From Candida dubliniensis CD36 (lineage: Eukaryota > Ascomycota > Pichiomycetes > Serinales > Debaryomycetaceae), in NCBI RefSeq assembly GCF_000026945.1, contig NC_012862.1, forward strand, positions 1,728,501 to 1,792,500: 64,000 nucleotides of DNA, in the 5' to 3' direction. This document shows, one piece after another, positions 11,613 through 22,833 of this stretch (positions are counted from its first letter, which is position 1; each line of letters begins with the position of its first letter). Below the pieces are notes generated by a model. That model ran no database searches. It was given only the letters and a program-made list of their open reading frames with translations, and was not told where the DNA came from. A program made the translations under genes and the position numbers.

Positions 11613-14600
11613 CTATTCGGTGATTTTTTCTATAAGGACTACCTTATTTTCCAAATTCTTATGTTTGTTAAACTCTTCTGGACTAACTTCAAAATAATTA
11701 GGATTGTGTTTGTTTGCTTCAAATTCATTATCTGAAACAACTTCATAAACAGATTGAATTTCAAAAGATTCATTATCAGCACCAGTAGAAGTTTTGCTAC
11801 TGGAAATATTCTTGGAAACAAAAACACCAACAGTAGGTTTTTCTTCGATATCATTGGCATTGACACCACCAATTGGTTTGGTGTCTCTGGCAACAACAGT
11901 GTTTTTCTCTGCATCCAAAGCTGTGATTCCACCAACTGGTTTATTGTCATCTTTAGCTACAACACCCGTATTGTCAGCTGTTTCTGCTGCCGACTTAGCA
12001 TCTATGGATTTATCCTTCTTGCTTAACTTTCTTCCCCAACCTTTAAACTTGTCACTAAGACTATTGGTTCGTTGTGCTTCAATTGGAGTGGGTGTGACAC
12101 TAGCAGCATTTTTCTTGGAAGAAATCGTACTAGTGTTGCTTGAAGTAGGAATACTTGGGGCGGAAGCACTTGGTTCAGTGATAGTTGCAACAGGGGACAG
12201 AGATTGACTTTGATCTGGTGCAGAAATAGTAGTAGTGGTAGTATCTTGTGTACCGCTACTTGGTAATTGAACATCTTTATTACCAGATGGAACAGTATTC
12301 GAAACACCACTAGTAATACCTGAAACAGCATTCTTTCCAGCACTACCAGCTGCCACTGCTCCAGCGCCAGTAGCTGCTAAAATTCCTCCAGCAATTCCTA
12401 AAGCTGCTCCTCCATAATGATGGTCTTTCTTCTTATCGGCATTTACATTTTCCGTTCTAGTTTGGTTACCAGTGTTTACATTCTTTGAATGAGAACTTCC
12501 ATTATTGTCAACAACAACATCCTTGGATTTTATAGCGGGAATAGCTCCAGATTTACTATCATTGCTAATTCCTAAAAAATGACTGCCTTCAGATGACGTC
12601 TGTTCTGGTTTTTCAAACTCAATCACTTTGGTCAATCTGTCCACTTCCAATTCCCTTTCTTGAATCAATTTCTTGACTCTTTCTAATTCAGGGTCTTTGT
12701 ACTGTTCGCTTGCCAATCTTGCCTTTTCTTCTCTCAATTCCCTAATCTTTTTCAAATTGGCAACTTCTTCTTCTAATCTTTGCTTTTGCAAGTTTTCAAA
12801 CTCCAATTTATCGTTGAACAATTTGGTTTTAGCTTCGTGTTCTTGTTTCAATTTTTCAATTTGTGCCAATTTAGCTTGTGCAACTTTTTCTGCTTCTTCT
12901 CTTTCTAACTCAGCAGCTTTTTCCTTTTCAGCTTTCAAATCTTCAATTTCTTTCAACAATCTATCGGTTTCTTCCTTTTCTTTGGCTTTACGTTCATTGT
13001 AAACGCGCTCACTTTCAGTCCTCTCCTCTTCAAACTTCTTTTGGTCATTTTCTCTTGACAAGATTGCTTGAGAGACTTGGAACTCAACATCATTCTTTCT
13101 CTTCTCGGCCTCTTCTTTCTCTTGTTGCTCTTTCAATTCTTTTTCTTTGGCCTCTTTTTCAGCTTGTTCTTTTTCAATTCTTGCCTTCTCTTCGGCTTCC
13201 TCTTTTTCCTTTCTTTCACGTTCTTCAGCTTCAATCTTGGCCTGTCTTTCTCTTTCTTCAGCTTCTTCTTTCTCTTTTCTTTCACGTTCTTCCTTCTGTT
13301 TTTGTCTTTCTAATTCTTCAAGGTGTTTTTGAGTCTCGTAATCATGAGTTGCTTCTAATCTCTTACGTTCATGTTCTCTTGCAGTTTGTTCTGCCAATTC
13401 TCGCTTCTCTTGTAACCAAGAAGCGTGTTTCTCTTTAGCTTCAGCAAGTCTCTTGGCTCTGTCTTCTTTGTCGGTGTGCAAGCTAGTTAATCTAGCCGCA
13501 TAGGCAGTAGCAGCGCCAGTCAAAACACCAACTTCTGCCAGTAAGCCTTTGTGTTTCTCCTTTTTATCAGAAAGATCTTTACGAATGGTCGTCAAGTTAG
13601 CATCCAATTCTTGCTTCTTGGACAAGTTAGCATCAATAGAATCTTGGTGTTCCTTGTGATTAGCTTTCAAATCATCCAATTTGGCAAGCTCGGTATTCAA
13701 TTGGGCAGTCAATTGCTCAATTTTATCAGCCAATTCGGAATTCTTGTCATCTAATTCAGTTTTCTTGTCCTTCAATTCTTCAATTTCTTGGGTGGCAGTT
13801 TCTTGACCAGTCTTAGCATCTTCCAATTCTTGCTTTTTCGTAGCTAACAACTCTTCGTGGTTTTTCTCAATAGTTTCCTTGTCAGTAGCATGTTGTTCAA
13901 CTGCTTTTGTTTCACGTTCTTCATACTCCTTATTGGCAGTTTCAATTTCACCTTTAGTTGTTTTCTCGAATTCAATAGCAGTGTTGTTTGATTTTTTAAT
14001 CATGGTGTCGAAGTTAGTCAACTTATCTTCAATCTCTTTATTGAATTTGTCCTTTTTCTTACCAATTTTACCAAGATACTTTTCAAAATCAGATTGCAAT
14101 TTACCTTCATGCTTCTTCACCTTGTTGTCCAAACTTTGTTGTCTTTTAATTTCATCTTCTTGTCTTGTTTTGGAAACTTCGTCATTGATATTAGTAATCA
14201 CTGGTGCAACTCTTTTAGCAGCAATGTCCAACAATTGTTGCTGAGTCATTCTCAATCCGGAACCCAATTCAATAACCTTGTTTGGATCCTCGATTCTGTT
14301 GGCAATTGAACCAACTCCAATAGCATTCAATTCTTGATAGTGTCTCAACAATACAGGCTTGTCTTGTAATTTATCCAAAGTTTCCTTATTTGGCAATTCA
14401 ACTGGTTCATACTTGAATTGAGATGGTTGATCAACAAGTTCAATTGGGGTTTCTTTGACTTGTTTCTCAATGTTATCGTCGCCTTTGAGTGCTTCTCCAT
14501 CTTCAATCTCTGGTTCAGCAACTTCTTCTTTGTTTTCGGACACGGCTGAAGTTTCTTTGGGTTCAGCAACTTCTGTTTCTTCGTCCGCTGGTTCATCGGT

Positions 14601-15131
14601 GATAAGCTTTTCTTCAGCCTTATCTTCAAGTTCTTCTTCATTTTCCTCGGCTTCATTGGCTGTTTCTGGTTGGGCTTCGTCTTCAACCAATGGTTCCTTG
14701 GCATCGGTGTCAACTTTCGCTTCTTCATTTGTCTCATCTTCAATCAATGGCTCCTTAGCATCAGTGTCAAGTTTTTCTTCAGCTTCTTCGGCCTTTGTTT
14801 CATCTTCTACATCGCCATCTTTCGCTTCAATGGTTGTAGCTGCTGCTGGTGTTTCTTTGGCCTTTTTGGCTTCAGCCTCAGCTGCCTTCTTCTTCTTGGC
14901 CTCGGCTTCTAAAGTTGGATGGTAAGAATATTTAACGGGAACCTTAATATGTTCAAGCTTGTTTGATTCTTTGAATTGCTTGTACAAATTGATTTTCTTC
15001 TTAGCTTTAGGATCCTCATCAGAAGCTTGTGATCTGAATGGAGATACCCAAGTATTTCCACTAGCCAACTTCTTCAATATGCCTTGGGACCCATTCTTGG
15101 TTGGTTTGGTTGCTTCTTTTGTTTCGGACAT
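11613..15131 (-). CDS. EIS1: EIS1-type eisosome protein, long coiled coil
   Basis: The product is 1172 residues. Residues about 85-235 are acidic (Glu/Ala/Asp-rich), about 324-840 form an almost continuous charged coiled coil, about 907-935 are Gly/Ala-rich (GGAALGIAGGILAATGAG), and the tail is Ser/Thr-rich. The segment ELGSGLRMTQQQLLDIAAKR, followed by VAPVITNIND, aligns with the yeast Eis1/Ykl050c block GGGLFLSPEDITKIASGLIS with PVLGEV, after which both turn into coiled coil. Eis1 proteins sit at eisosomes, the plasma-membrane furrows built by Pil1/Lsp1. It is clearly longer than my recollection of the yeast members. The acidic part contains two near-identical copies of TDAKEPL(I/V)EDE. The assignment rests on one conserved block and architecture, so it is moderate to good. 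Confidence 0.72.
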   Translation of the reverse strand: MSETKEATKPTKNGSQGILKKLASGNTWVSPFRSQASDEDPKAKKKINLYKQFKESNKLEHIKVPVKYSYHPTLEAEAKKKKAAEAEAKKAKETPAAATTIEAKDGDVEDETKAEEAEEKLDTDAKEPLIEDETNEEAKVDTDAKEPLVEDEAQPETANEAEENEEELEDKAEEKLITDEPADEETEVAEPKETSAVSENKEEVAEPEIEDGEALKGDDNIEKQVKETPIELVDQPSQFKYEPVELPNKETLDKLQDKPVLLRHYQELNAIGVGSIANRIEDPNKVIELGSGLRMTQQQLLDIAAKRVAPVITNINDEVSKTRQEDEIKRQQSLDNKVKKHEGKLQSDFEKYLGKIGKKKDKFNKEIEDKLTNFDTMIKKSNNTAIEFEKTTKGEIETANKEYEERETKAVEQHATDKETIEKNHEELLATKKQELEDAKTGQETATQEIEELKDKKTELDDKNSELADKIEQLTAQLNTELAKLDDLKANHKEHQDSIDANLSKKQELDANLTTIRKDLSDKKEKHKGLLAEVGVLTGAATAYAARLTSLHTDKEDRAKRLAEAKEKHASWLQEKRELAEQTAREHERKRLEATHDYETQKHLEELERQKQKEERERKEKEEAEERERQAKIEAEERERKEKEEAEEKARIEKEQAEKEAKEKELKEQQEKEEAEKRKNDVEFQVSQAILSRENDQKKFEEERTESERVYNERKAKEKEETDRLLKEIEDLKAEKEKAAELEREEAEKVAQAKLAQIEKLKQEHEAKTKLFNDKLEFENLQKQRLEEEVANLKKIRELREEKARLASEQYKDPELERVKKLIQERELEVDRLTKVIEFEKPEQTSSEGSHFLGISNDSKSGAIPAIKSKDVVVDNNGSSHSKNVNTGNQTRTENVNADKKKDHHYGGAALGIAGGILAATGAGAVAAGSAGKNAVSGITSGVSNTVPSGNKDVQLPSSGTQDTTTTTISAPDQSQSLSPVATITEPSASAPSIPTSSNTSTISSKKNAASVTPTPIEAQRTNSLSDKFKGWGRKLSKKDKSIDAKSAAETADNTGVVAKDDNKPVGGITALDAEKNTVVARDTKPIGGVNANDIEEKPTVGVFVSKNISSSKTSTGADNESFEIQSVYEVVSDNEFEANKHNPNYFEVSPEEFNKHKNLENKVVLIEKITE

Positions 15132-17387
15132 ATTAACAACCAGGTATTAAGTTAACGAATAAATAGTAATGACAAAACAAAAGGTAAATAGAAAAATATA
15201 ATTAAATAAAAACAAAAAAAAAAAAAAATGAAGAAAAAAGAAATTGAAGGAGGGAAAATTGGGAAAGAAATAAAGAGCAATATTAAACTATAGTGATAGC
15301 AATGAAATTTGTGTGTGGATAAATAAACTGTGTGTCAATGTATGTTGAAAATTGATGATGATGAAATGGCCCAAAAAGGGAGTGGGCAAGCAAATAAAAA
15401 AGGAGGGGGTGTGCAGGAAGAAATCCAACAATAAGAAGAAACACGGAGAAGAAATAATTGAAAGAAATCCCGAATAAACAAAATTAAATGAAATTCTACA
15501 GAAACTCAAAACCAGATTGACAAACACTTTTGGCATTATCATTTGTTTGTAAAGTGTAAAAACATATGATTAAGTGTAATCATGTGCCAAAATTGTTTGG
15601 ACTCTCGACTAAATATCCACAATTTCAGATTTGTGACGAAGAATCTTGTTGTTGTAATACAATACACATTCTCAACCAAATTGACTTCAATTGTAATCGG
15701 TATAGATGAAACCGAATGAAAAAACAAAAACCTAAAGTTAAATTGTTATAATAATGTAATATCCCTTTCAAAATATAGGGATCTTTGTCAATTATTATTT
15801 TGATTATGGTAAGGTATTGAGCAAACGACGAGTTCTCTAAGAATTTTTTTTTCTTGTTATTTTCTTGAGGGTTGGTATCACAAAAACTAAGTTTGGTGAA
15901 CGAAGTTCTTCGATAGATTCTTCCTTCAACTAAGGTCTGCCATTGCTCGAATTCCAGAATATTTTAGATATTGACTAAAGCGTGATATACATCACTTTTT
16001 GTTCAGTACGTGGGTTTAATATTAAGCATTTGACAACCTCTGAATCATCGTTCTATGAATGAGTTATGGAGGTTTTGTCTTTGTAACTATCTGAAGAATT
16101 GTAAACAAAGCTTGAACTCATCATTTAGATTAAGTAAAGCCAATAGTATTATAGCTTCGATCACAGTTACATTAGGTTGATTGGATTCTCGATTAGTCCA
16201 TTGACCTTCCTATTTGGGTATCTACTTATCTCTGGAAAAAACATAACCATACACAAAGCCGTCTGCTTCACACCATCTATATATGAAAATGTATATGTTG
16301 TCTTTAAGTGCTAACAGGTGGATATACACTTTGAGTTGTGTTGTAGGTCCAACAAACTTGAATGAAGTAACTTGGCAAGGAGCATTCATTTATACTTTTC
16401 GTATCGATTAAAAATAAAAGACTTATCAAGTCTAGGTAGCAGCAAATTTCCTTCAGTTTTCTTCCCAATTTATCTCGAAAACTAGATTAAATCAGTCAAT
16501 TCTACAAACCTTGCAATCTTTCTTTCTGAATTTCTAGAAATACATCTGGAAACACGATCCGATAGATGGAACAAATAGAAATCGATACCAGATTATAATA
16601 GAGAGACTTTAGTGCTGTTTTTCTAATTTGTCAATAAGACTGAGAGAAAAAGTTCGCGAAGGGGAGGGGAAACAAACCGCAAGACGTTCGTACTCGTTAT
16701 TTGAATGAAAAACAATAATCTTTATTGTTTAGTATGGTGTGATTTAATGTCTTAAGAGTTTTATGTTAGCTTTGTTGTGTTTCTTAATGGTGAAGGTGGT
16801 CAAATCAAGATTCCTTACCTGCTATGTCCCACCTCCTTGTCGTAGATCAAATGATCTCTTGCGAAACTGACACAAACTAAACCCTCCACAATTGATGACC
16901 TACAAATTTAAGCCTAACAAACTCTTGATATCTCTTTTATACAACAGTAATTTATTCTCCTTAAACATCGAAATATTGACGATATGTTGAAAACTTATAA
17001 TTAAAAAGGCTGTGACTTTTTTTTCTGCTTTCTTCTATTCTCTCTTTGTTCTTCAACTTTGTATTGTTTTAGTATTGTTTTTCTATTTTATTTTTAGGAT
17101 GAGACATTTTAACCACTCAGACTTGCGGGTTATATAATAGTGTATATAAACAAGCTCACATTTGTAGCAAATCTAGAAATGAGACATACAAAAAAAAAAA
17201 AAAAAAATTATCAAGCTTACAATTTTCTTTACCCTAATATCATATCTTCATCCAACTTATAACAGAAAACATCTTGTATAAAGAATCTGTTTTCACCCTC
17301 CTCCACTTTTTTGTTTGGATTGACTTTATTAGATCTTTAGGCACAAGTTAGTGCTTGGCGTAGAAGTTGGCAGAATCATACAATACC
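15132..17387. other. intergenic: 2.2 kb divergent promoter (EIS1-like / MDS3)
   Basis: The starts of EIS1-like and MDS3 face away from each other. The MDS3-proximal part has T-tracts and A17 near 17191. The middle (about 15800-16900) is less AT-rich and of higher complexity than most gaps here. I could not identify paired ends of a retroelement LTR or a structured RNA. The two short minus ORFs near 15288-15727 are low-complexity. Confidence 0.55.
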
Positions 17388-20300
17388 ATGTCTACATTAA
17401 TACCCACAGCAAGCGCCTGTTACAGTCTACAATTACCCCCCACTGAAAAAGATGATCGTTTGAATTTAAATGTTAGAACAGGTTCAGCATCTACACTATA
17501 CAACTCTTTAATCTTTGTCCATGGGGGATTAACAATAGGTTTAGAACTACTGAACTACACCATCCCTGAACTAAATGAGATTTTTTACAATCGGATAAAC
17601 ATATCAGCATCAAAATATAAAACCGTTGAAAAATACTTGTCTGGGGAGCTTTTTTATTTAAGTTTAATAGAAAGAAATTGGTCCCGTGTTGTTCTAGAAA
17701 ACTCAGAAATACGACCAAAGCCTAGATTGTTGCATCAGATTTGTGCGTTTAACAATTGTCTATATCTATTTGGTGGATTGGCTCTACTGCAAGAAAATGA
17801 CAACGATGCAACATTAGTTCCATGCAATGATTTGTGGGAGTTTGACTTGGAACTTAAGAAATGGACATTACTAGATGATGGGTCAAATTATGAACTAGAC
17901 GACGCAGTGCCATGCCCACGTTTCAATCATAAATTGACTGTTGTTTCTAGTTTGTCCTTTGCCAACAGAAAAGATCATTTCGGACTATTTATTGCCGGGG
18001 GTAAAGATAAACAATCCAATGATATTTACGACAACTCTATTTTTGACTTGGTGGAGAAAAGATACGTGGGCTCACAACCTTTCCGATTAGTGGCCACTAC
18101 TGGAGACGATGCAAAAGACAAAGCAACTGGATTGAATGAATTTGCTTCAAGCCCAGAACATTTTTTGAATGTTGATCAAACAAGAAATGCTATTTTGAGC
18201 ATCACCGAAGATTCCGATATACCAAACCGTACACACAACAAAAACCCTACCAACCATCATGAGAGTATTGTAGTGTATGGTCCGACTAGACACAGTGGAG
18301 GCAGTCAGAATTCTTTGGTTTCATTTAAAGTAGGGAAAAGGGAAATTAAAAGTGGTAGAGTATTACGTCTTCACAAGAATTCACGTGTCGCAAAATCAAA
18401 ACAACTGATTGTCCCTTATAATCTAAGATATCCGACTGCAGGTTTGTTTGGCCAAAATATTGTGCTAACTGGATTTCTACCCGATGAATACGAGATCTCA
18501 ATTTTTGTATACAATAGGCCAACGGGCAAATGGTCTCGGTTGAACATATTCTGTAGTCATGAATATGGCAGTCATAGATTTTGGGGTGGCTTTGCATGGC
18601 AGTCTCATCATAAAGTTATTCTAATTGGCAATAGTATGACTTCTAGAACAACTAGCAGTGTCCGATTTTTCAGCATCATGTTGACTGTTAGCTTGCCCAT
18701 AACCAATATTCTAGTTAGTTCTGAATTGTCAAAAGATAGATCAAGTAATAGGAGAAGCTCGTTTGTTTCTCATGGCGAACAAAGACACCACCGAAGCAAG
18801 AGTCAAAATGAGAACTTTCTGAAAGGTGAACTATCACTTGAAAGCACCACGGAGGATCTGACAGACAGTAGCAGCGATAAAGCGGCTGAAAGCGTATTAG
18901 ACGTTCCTATCCCATTGTCCAATCTGAGAAGACAATCATTTTCATCATTTGGTAGTGACAAATCACCAACTGCTGTGAGTTTTAGTGACTACGTTCATTA
19001 TGCAGCCCCCAAAACCACATATACAACAATAAGATCAGTTTTCCCACCAGAGGCAATAACATTAGGTAGGAATGCATTTAACAGGATTGGTGATTTAATT
19101 TCTGATATTGAGTTGGTTTCGTGTAACGGTGACAGAATTCCCGTTTCGTCAGCAGTATTGATGGAGAGATGGGGCCAGCATTTTATTCTGTTGTTAGCCA
19201 AAGGCTATATTAATGCCGTTGACAAGTTTGAAACCGACCAAGCACTCGGGTTAGACGAGAATCAAAGATTGAGGTCAAAATCCTCTAACTCTGATTCAAG
19301 TTCAAGTGATATTCCCAAATTGAAATTTTCCTTAAGTGAGTCATTGCTTTCTTCCTCCTCAGATGAACACGAGAAAAAGGAAAAACCAGGATTAAGTTCA
19401 GTTCACAAGTCTCACAAGGATGTTCCACAGTTCAGATTACCATTTCAAGATTCGAGCGAATCAATTAATCGTGAGGATGGGACCGACAGCAACAAGGACA
19501 GGAAAACGGGCGGTTCATCAGTTTCAACAGCAATAGATCCCCACCATGTAATGCCGAGGAAAAACTCTACAAGCTCATTTCAATCCAATTCAAGCTCTTT
19601 ATTAACTTCTCATTTGCAGGATATACCACCCCAATTACCTTTGCCAGACGAGCAAATACCTGCTGTTCCAGCAGCTCCAGCATCATATAGGAGTGCTTCT
19701 CGAAAAAATTCACAAGATCCTAGCTCCCCAAGATCATCACTAATACACACATTAACAGTTTTAAGAAATATTCCAGTATCAAGATCACCACGCGAGTCGC
19801 CATTTTCTTCTCCACGGCCTTCGGTGTCTGGACAAAGTGGTGGCTCATCAGATTTGTTCAGCTCTCCATTTCCCAGCTTGAAGGCAAATTATGGTAAGCA
19901 ACCGTCCAATTTGAGAAAAAAATCGTTTGATATGAATGACGGAGCCATTGAAAGCTCACTTGACTCATTTTCATCAGGAAAATCATCGATGGCAAAAGTT
20001 AGCGGGGTACCTGGTGACAATCAAGACTCTGACGAGAGCTCTATTGGTATTCAAGAATTTAATAAAAACCCAATAAGCATGTTTGACAATGCACTTTTGA
20101 ATTTTGATAATATTGACAGTGAGAATTTTAAAATGGAACCTTCTTTAATCCCAAGGAAGCTTTACATCCCATTTACAACGTTGACTGTCAAAGCATTTTG
20201 TGAATACTTGTACACCGGACAAATCGGAAACAAATGGTTGCTAGCACCAACATTGATGGACAATTTATTGATATCTAAATTCTATCGTGTGCCGTTGCTT

Positions 20301-21545
20301 TATGACTTAATAAGCGAAATTTTGTTTGGTGTGATTGGGAAAAAGGAGGCGTATATTATTGGGGAAGCACGTAAGTTGAAAGCAAGGTATTTGAAATTAA
20401 GACATGAAGCAAACATCCCCACTGATCCTGATTATGAGTTCCCCATGGATGAATATGATGGGTTTTTGGATAGTGTCGATGATGGATACCTTGATATCAC
20501 TTTGTTGAAAAAAGCTTCAAAAATTCATGCTGATAGTGTTGCGATCTCTTTGAAAAAGAAATCTGTTACAAGTAATAATCTGCGAAATACCTCGATACCA
20601 AAAGAAGTCGCAACTACAACCGAAAGTATATTGGAAGAAGGAGAAAAACAACAACAAGAAACGGTTACTAATGATGATGAAGACGAGTCTAGAACCGGTT
20701 CAACAAGCGAAGAAGATGAGGTTGACAAAGAGTATGGGTTGGTTTATTTGGAAGCGAAAGACAAATCATTGCCTACTATTGGGCCCAGATCCAAATCCAT
20801 TTTCGATAGACAAGGTTTGGCTGCGATTGAAAAATTAGAGGAAGAACAAAATGAGCATCATGCCCATCTGATTGTTGCGGGTGGTGACGATCATGAGAGT
20901 TTAACTACGTTGGACGAGCTAGTTGCATCAGATGCCCCTTCTGATTATGCCATTGATCTAATTTTTGAAACTGCGACTTTGGTCACAGATATGAAAATGC
21001 TTCTTCGAACATCTAATTTAAAAGCTATGACAGCAAAGTTTCGCAAATGCAAAGCCGATATCGAAAAGGAAATGGCTGATATTGAGTTCCAATTGACTCA
21101 GGTACCAAGTGGCTCCCGTAATTTGGCAATGAAGTCAGCCAATCAATTAAGGGAACTGCAATTGCAACTGAAGCTGTCACCAATAATACCTACAGTATCA
21201 ACAGTGACACCTTCACCTTCACCTTCAATCTCGGGTGCTCCTTCTCCAAGGCTACCCCAGCAACAAGTACTGGAAGGACAATTGCCAAAACTAACCAAAA
21301 GCGCATCGTCACTCTCTCGTATTGCGTCGCATACAAGCTTTAAAGCTCTTAGATCAGTGACAGACATCACACCCATGGAAAAACTGACTTCTGATAAAAG
21401 TTTTAGAGGTAAATTACAACAAACTATGCTTTCTAGAACTCCTACAAACAAAACTGAAGACCAGGATTCAAGTTCTGCGTCATCTATTAAATCTAGTAGT
21501 AAAAAACGTGGAATATTCGGATTGTTGACGGGATTAAAAAGATAA
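17388..21545 (+). CDS. MDS3: MDS3: Kelch and split BTB regulator of pH response and development
   Basis: The protein is 1385 residues from the ATG at 17388; the frame opens seven codons earlier only on TTG. The N-terminal 400 residues are Kelch-like: RPKPRLLHQICAFNNCLYLF followed by GG at about 109-130 and CPRFNHKL with FIAGGKD at about 174-206. A BTB/POZ-type fold is split: ISDIELVSCNGDRIPVSSAV at about 570-610 and PFTTLTVKAFCEYLYTGQIG at about 925-975, separated by a Ser-rich region of some 300 residues. Mds3 and its paralogue Pmd1 are Kelch proteins of yeasts; in C. albicans Mds3 acts in the alkaline pH response, hyphal growth and TOR-linked signalling. The C-terminus is Ser-rich and basic. 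Several CTG codons occur and should be read as Ser. Confidence 0.9.
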   Translation: MSTLIPTASACYSLQLPPTEKDDRLNLNVRTGSASTLYNSLIFVHGGLTIGLELLNYTIPELNEIFYNRINISASKYKTVEKYLSGELFYLSLIERNWSRVVLENSEIRPKPRLLHQICAFNNCLYLFGGLALLQENDNDATLVPCNDLWEFDLELKKWTLLDDGSNYELDDAVPCPRFNHKLTVVSSLSFANRKDHFGLFIAGGKDKQSNDIYDNSIFDLVEKRYVGSQPFRLVATTGDDAKDKATGLNEFASSPEHFLNVDQTRNAILSITEDSDIPNRTHNKNPTNHHESIVVYGPTRHSGGSQNSLVSFKVGKREIKSGRVLRLHKNSRVAKSKQLIVPYNLRYPTAGLFGQNIVLTGFLPDEYEISIFVYNRPTGKWSRLNIFCSHEYGSHRFWGGFAWQSHHKVILIGNSMTSRTTSSVRFFSIMLTVSLPITNILVSSELSKDRSSNRRSSFVSHGEQRHHRSKSQNENFLKGELSLESTTEDLTDSSSDKAAESVLDVPIPLSNLRRQSFSSFGSDKSPTAVSFSDYVHYAAPKTTYTTIRSVFPPEAITLGRNAFNRIGDLISDIELVSCNGDRIPVSSAVLMERWGQHFILLLAKGYINAVDKFETDQALGLDENQRLRSKSSNSDSSSSDIPKLKFSLSESLLSSSSDEHEKKEKPGLSSVHKSHKDVPQFRLPFQDSSESINREDGTDSNKDRKTGGSSVSTAIDPHHVMPRKNSTSSFQSNSSSLLTSHLQDIPPQLPLPDEQIPAVPAAPASYRSASRKNSQDPSSPRSSLIHTLTVLRNIPVSRSPRESPFSSPRPSVSGQSGGSSDLFSSPFPSLKANYGKQPSNLRKKSFDMNDGAIESSLDSFSSGKSSMAKVSGVPGDNQDSDESSIGIQEFNKNPISMFDNALLNFDNIDSENFKMEPSLIPRKLYIPFTTLTVKAFCEYLYTGQIGNKWLLAPTLMDNLLISKFYRVPLLYDLISEILFGVIGKKEAYIIGEARKLKARYLKLRHEANIPTDPDYEFPMDEYDGFLDSVDDGYLDITLLKKASKIHADSVAISLKKKSVTSNNLRNTSIPKEVATTTESILEEGEKQQQETVTNDDEDESRTGSTSEEDEVDKEYGLVYLEAKDKSLPTIGPRSKSIFDRQGLAAIEKLEEEQNEHHAHLIVAGGDDHESLTTLDELVASDAPSDYAIDLIFETATLVTDMKMLLRTSNLKAMTAKFRKCKADIEKEMADIEFQLTQVPSGSRNLAMKSANQLRELQLQLKLSPIIPTVSTVTPSPSPSISGAPSPRLPQQQVLEGQLPKLTKSASSLSRIASHTSFKALRSVTDITPMEKLTSDKSFRGKLQQTMLSRTPTNKTEDQDSSSASSIKSSSKKRGIFGLLTGLKR

Positions 21546-21963
21546 TAATATAGGTATATACATGTATGTTCGATTGGTTTAATAGGTAAATTGTATGTAC
21601 TAGTTTTCACCATTCCGATTAGTAAAATATTGTCTCACTTACAATATAAAGGGCCGACTACAGAAAATCACTTGTTTTTTACTGATTGGTGCCACATATT
21701 CACAAATAAGATTGTAGAAAACAACTCGTACACTGGAGTTTATGAAACATTTAATGAGAATGTCGTGAATTATGCTACACATCACAATACTGTGTTAATG
21801 ATTTTTCATATGCCACCACCATTTTTGTTAGTTTCTTCATTGTGGCTCAACCACAAAAAAAAGTTACTCGTCTTATATATAAATCCTTGATATTCTATGT
21901 AGTTGCTGCCAATTTAAATCAATTTCCCAAACACCTCTTTCTTTCATATTCTACAATTAAACT
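21546..21963. other. intergenic: upstream of first aldo-keto reductase
   Basis: The 418-base gap includes a TATATAAA box near 21876-21883, about 80 bases before the reductase ATG. The 99-codon plus-strand ORF at 21591-21890 covers this promoter and has no coding features, so I do not call it. Confidence 0.6.
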
Positions 21964-22833
21964 ATGTCCAATCAATTAAAGTCTAACAACGACCGTATTA
22001 CTTTGAATAATGGCAACAAAATCCCAGTTATTGGATTAGGCACTTGGGAATCTAATAAAGATGCCTTTTTGACAGCACTCAAACTTGGATACAGACACAT
22101 TGATACAGCAACAATATACAAAAATGAAGAACAAGTTGGCCAAGCAATTAAAGAATCTGGCATACCAAGAGAAGAATTGTTTATTACCACAAAAGTATGG
22201 AATAATGACCACAAAAATGTTCAACAAGCTTTAGAAACGTCGTTGAAGAAATTGGGTCTTGATTATGTTGATTTATATTTAGTTCATTGGCCAGTATCTA
22301 TTGATAAATCAACTAACCAGCCATACCCAGATTATGACTACGTTGATACTTATAAAGAGTTGCAAAAAATTTATAAAACAACTACCAAAATCAAATCAAT
22401 TGGAGTCTCCAACTTTACCAAGAGTCAATTAGAAAAATTGTTATCAGCTGATGGGGTAGATGTCGTGCCAGCAGTCAACCAAGTTGAAGCACATCCATTA
22501 TTACCTCAACCAGAATTGTATGATTATTTAAAAGAGAAGGGAATCGTATTGGAAGCGTACTCTCCATTGGGTACAAGCAACTCACCATTGATTAAAAATA
22601 AAACCATAGTTGAAATTGCTGAAAAGAATGGAGTTGATCCTGCTCAAGTTTTGATTTCGTGGGCTATTCAAAGAAAAACCGTGGTTTTGCCAAAATCTGT
22701 CACAGAATCAAGACTCGTGTCAAATTTGAAAACATTTGAATTATCAGCAGAAGATTTTAATACCTTGAATAAGTTGTCTGAAGAAGAAGGTACCACTCGA
22801 ATCATCAACCCTTTCAAGAATTTCCAAGATTAA
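21964..22833 (+). CDS. NADPH-dependent aldo-keto reductase, copy 1
   Basis: This 289-residue protein has the full aldo-keto reductase signature: LGYRHIDTATIYKNEEQVG with Asp47 and Tyr52, Lys77 in FITTKVW and His108 in YLVHWP, the catalytic tetrad. The NADPH-binding end is VVLPKSVTESRLVSN. It belongs to the GCY1/YPR1/GRE3-like branch of yeast reductases, which reduce aldehydes, ketones and aldoses such as glyceraldehyde in the cytosol. The start is a clear ATG and the length is usual (about 290-310). It lies directly upstream of, and in the same direction as, a close paralogue, so the pair is a tandem duplication. The exact substrate cannot be read from the sequence. Confidence 0.93.
   Translation: MSNQLKSNNDRITLNNGNKIPVIGLGTWESNKDAFLTALKLGYRHIDTATIYKNEEQVGQAIKESGIPREELFITTKVWNNDHKNVQQALETSLKKLGLDYVDLYLVHWPVSIDKSTNQPYPDYDYVDTYKELQKIYKTTTKIKSIGVSNFTKSQLEKLLSADGVDVVPAVNQVEAHPLLPQPELYDYLKEKGIVLEAYSPLGTSNSPLIKNKTIVEIAEKNGVDPAQVLISWAIQRKTVVLPKSVTESRLVSNLKTFELSAEDFNTLNKLSEEEGTTRIINPFKNFQD

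Noticed and set aside
12673..14925. Several long ORFs antisense to the EIS1-like gene
   Set aside because: They mirror the biased Glu/Lys codons of the coiled coil and have no independent coding signs.
16652..16661. GTTCGCGAAG, identical to the 5' end of yeast U6 snRNA
   Set aside because: No ACAGAGA box or 3' T run with U6-like sequence follows; the next bases are a G-rich run. A chance match.
21591..21890. 99-codon ORF between MDS3 and the first reductase
   Set aside because: It covers the reductase promoter, including its TATA box, and has no recognisable protein features.
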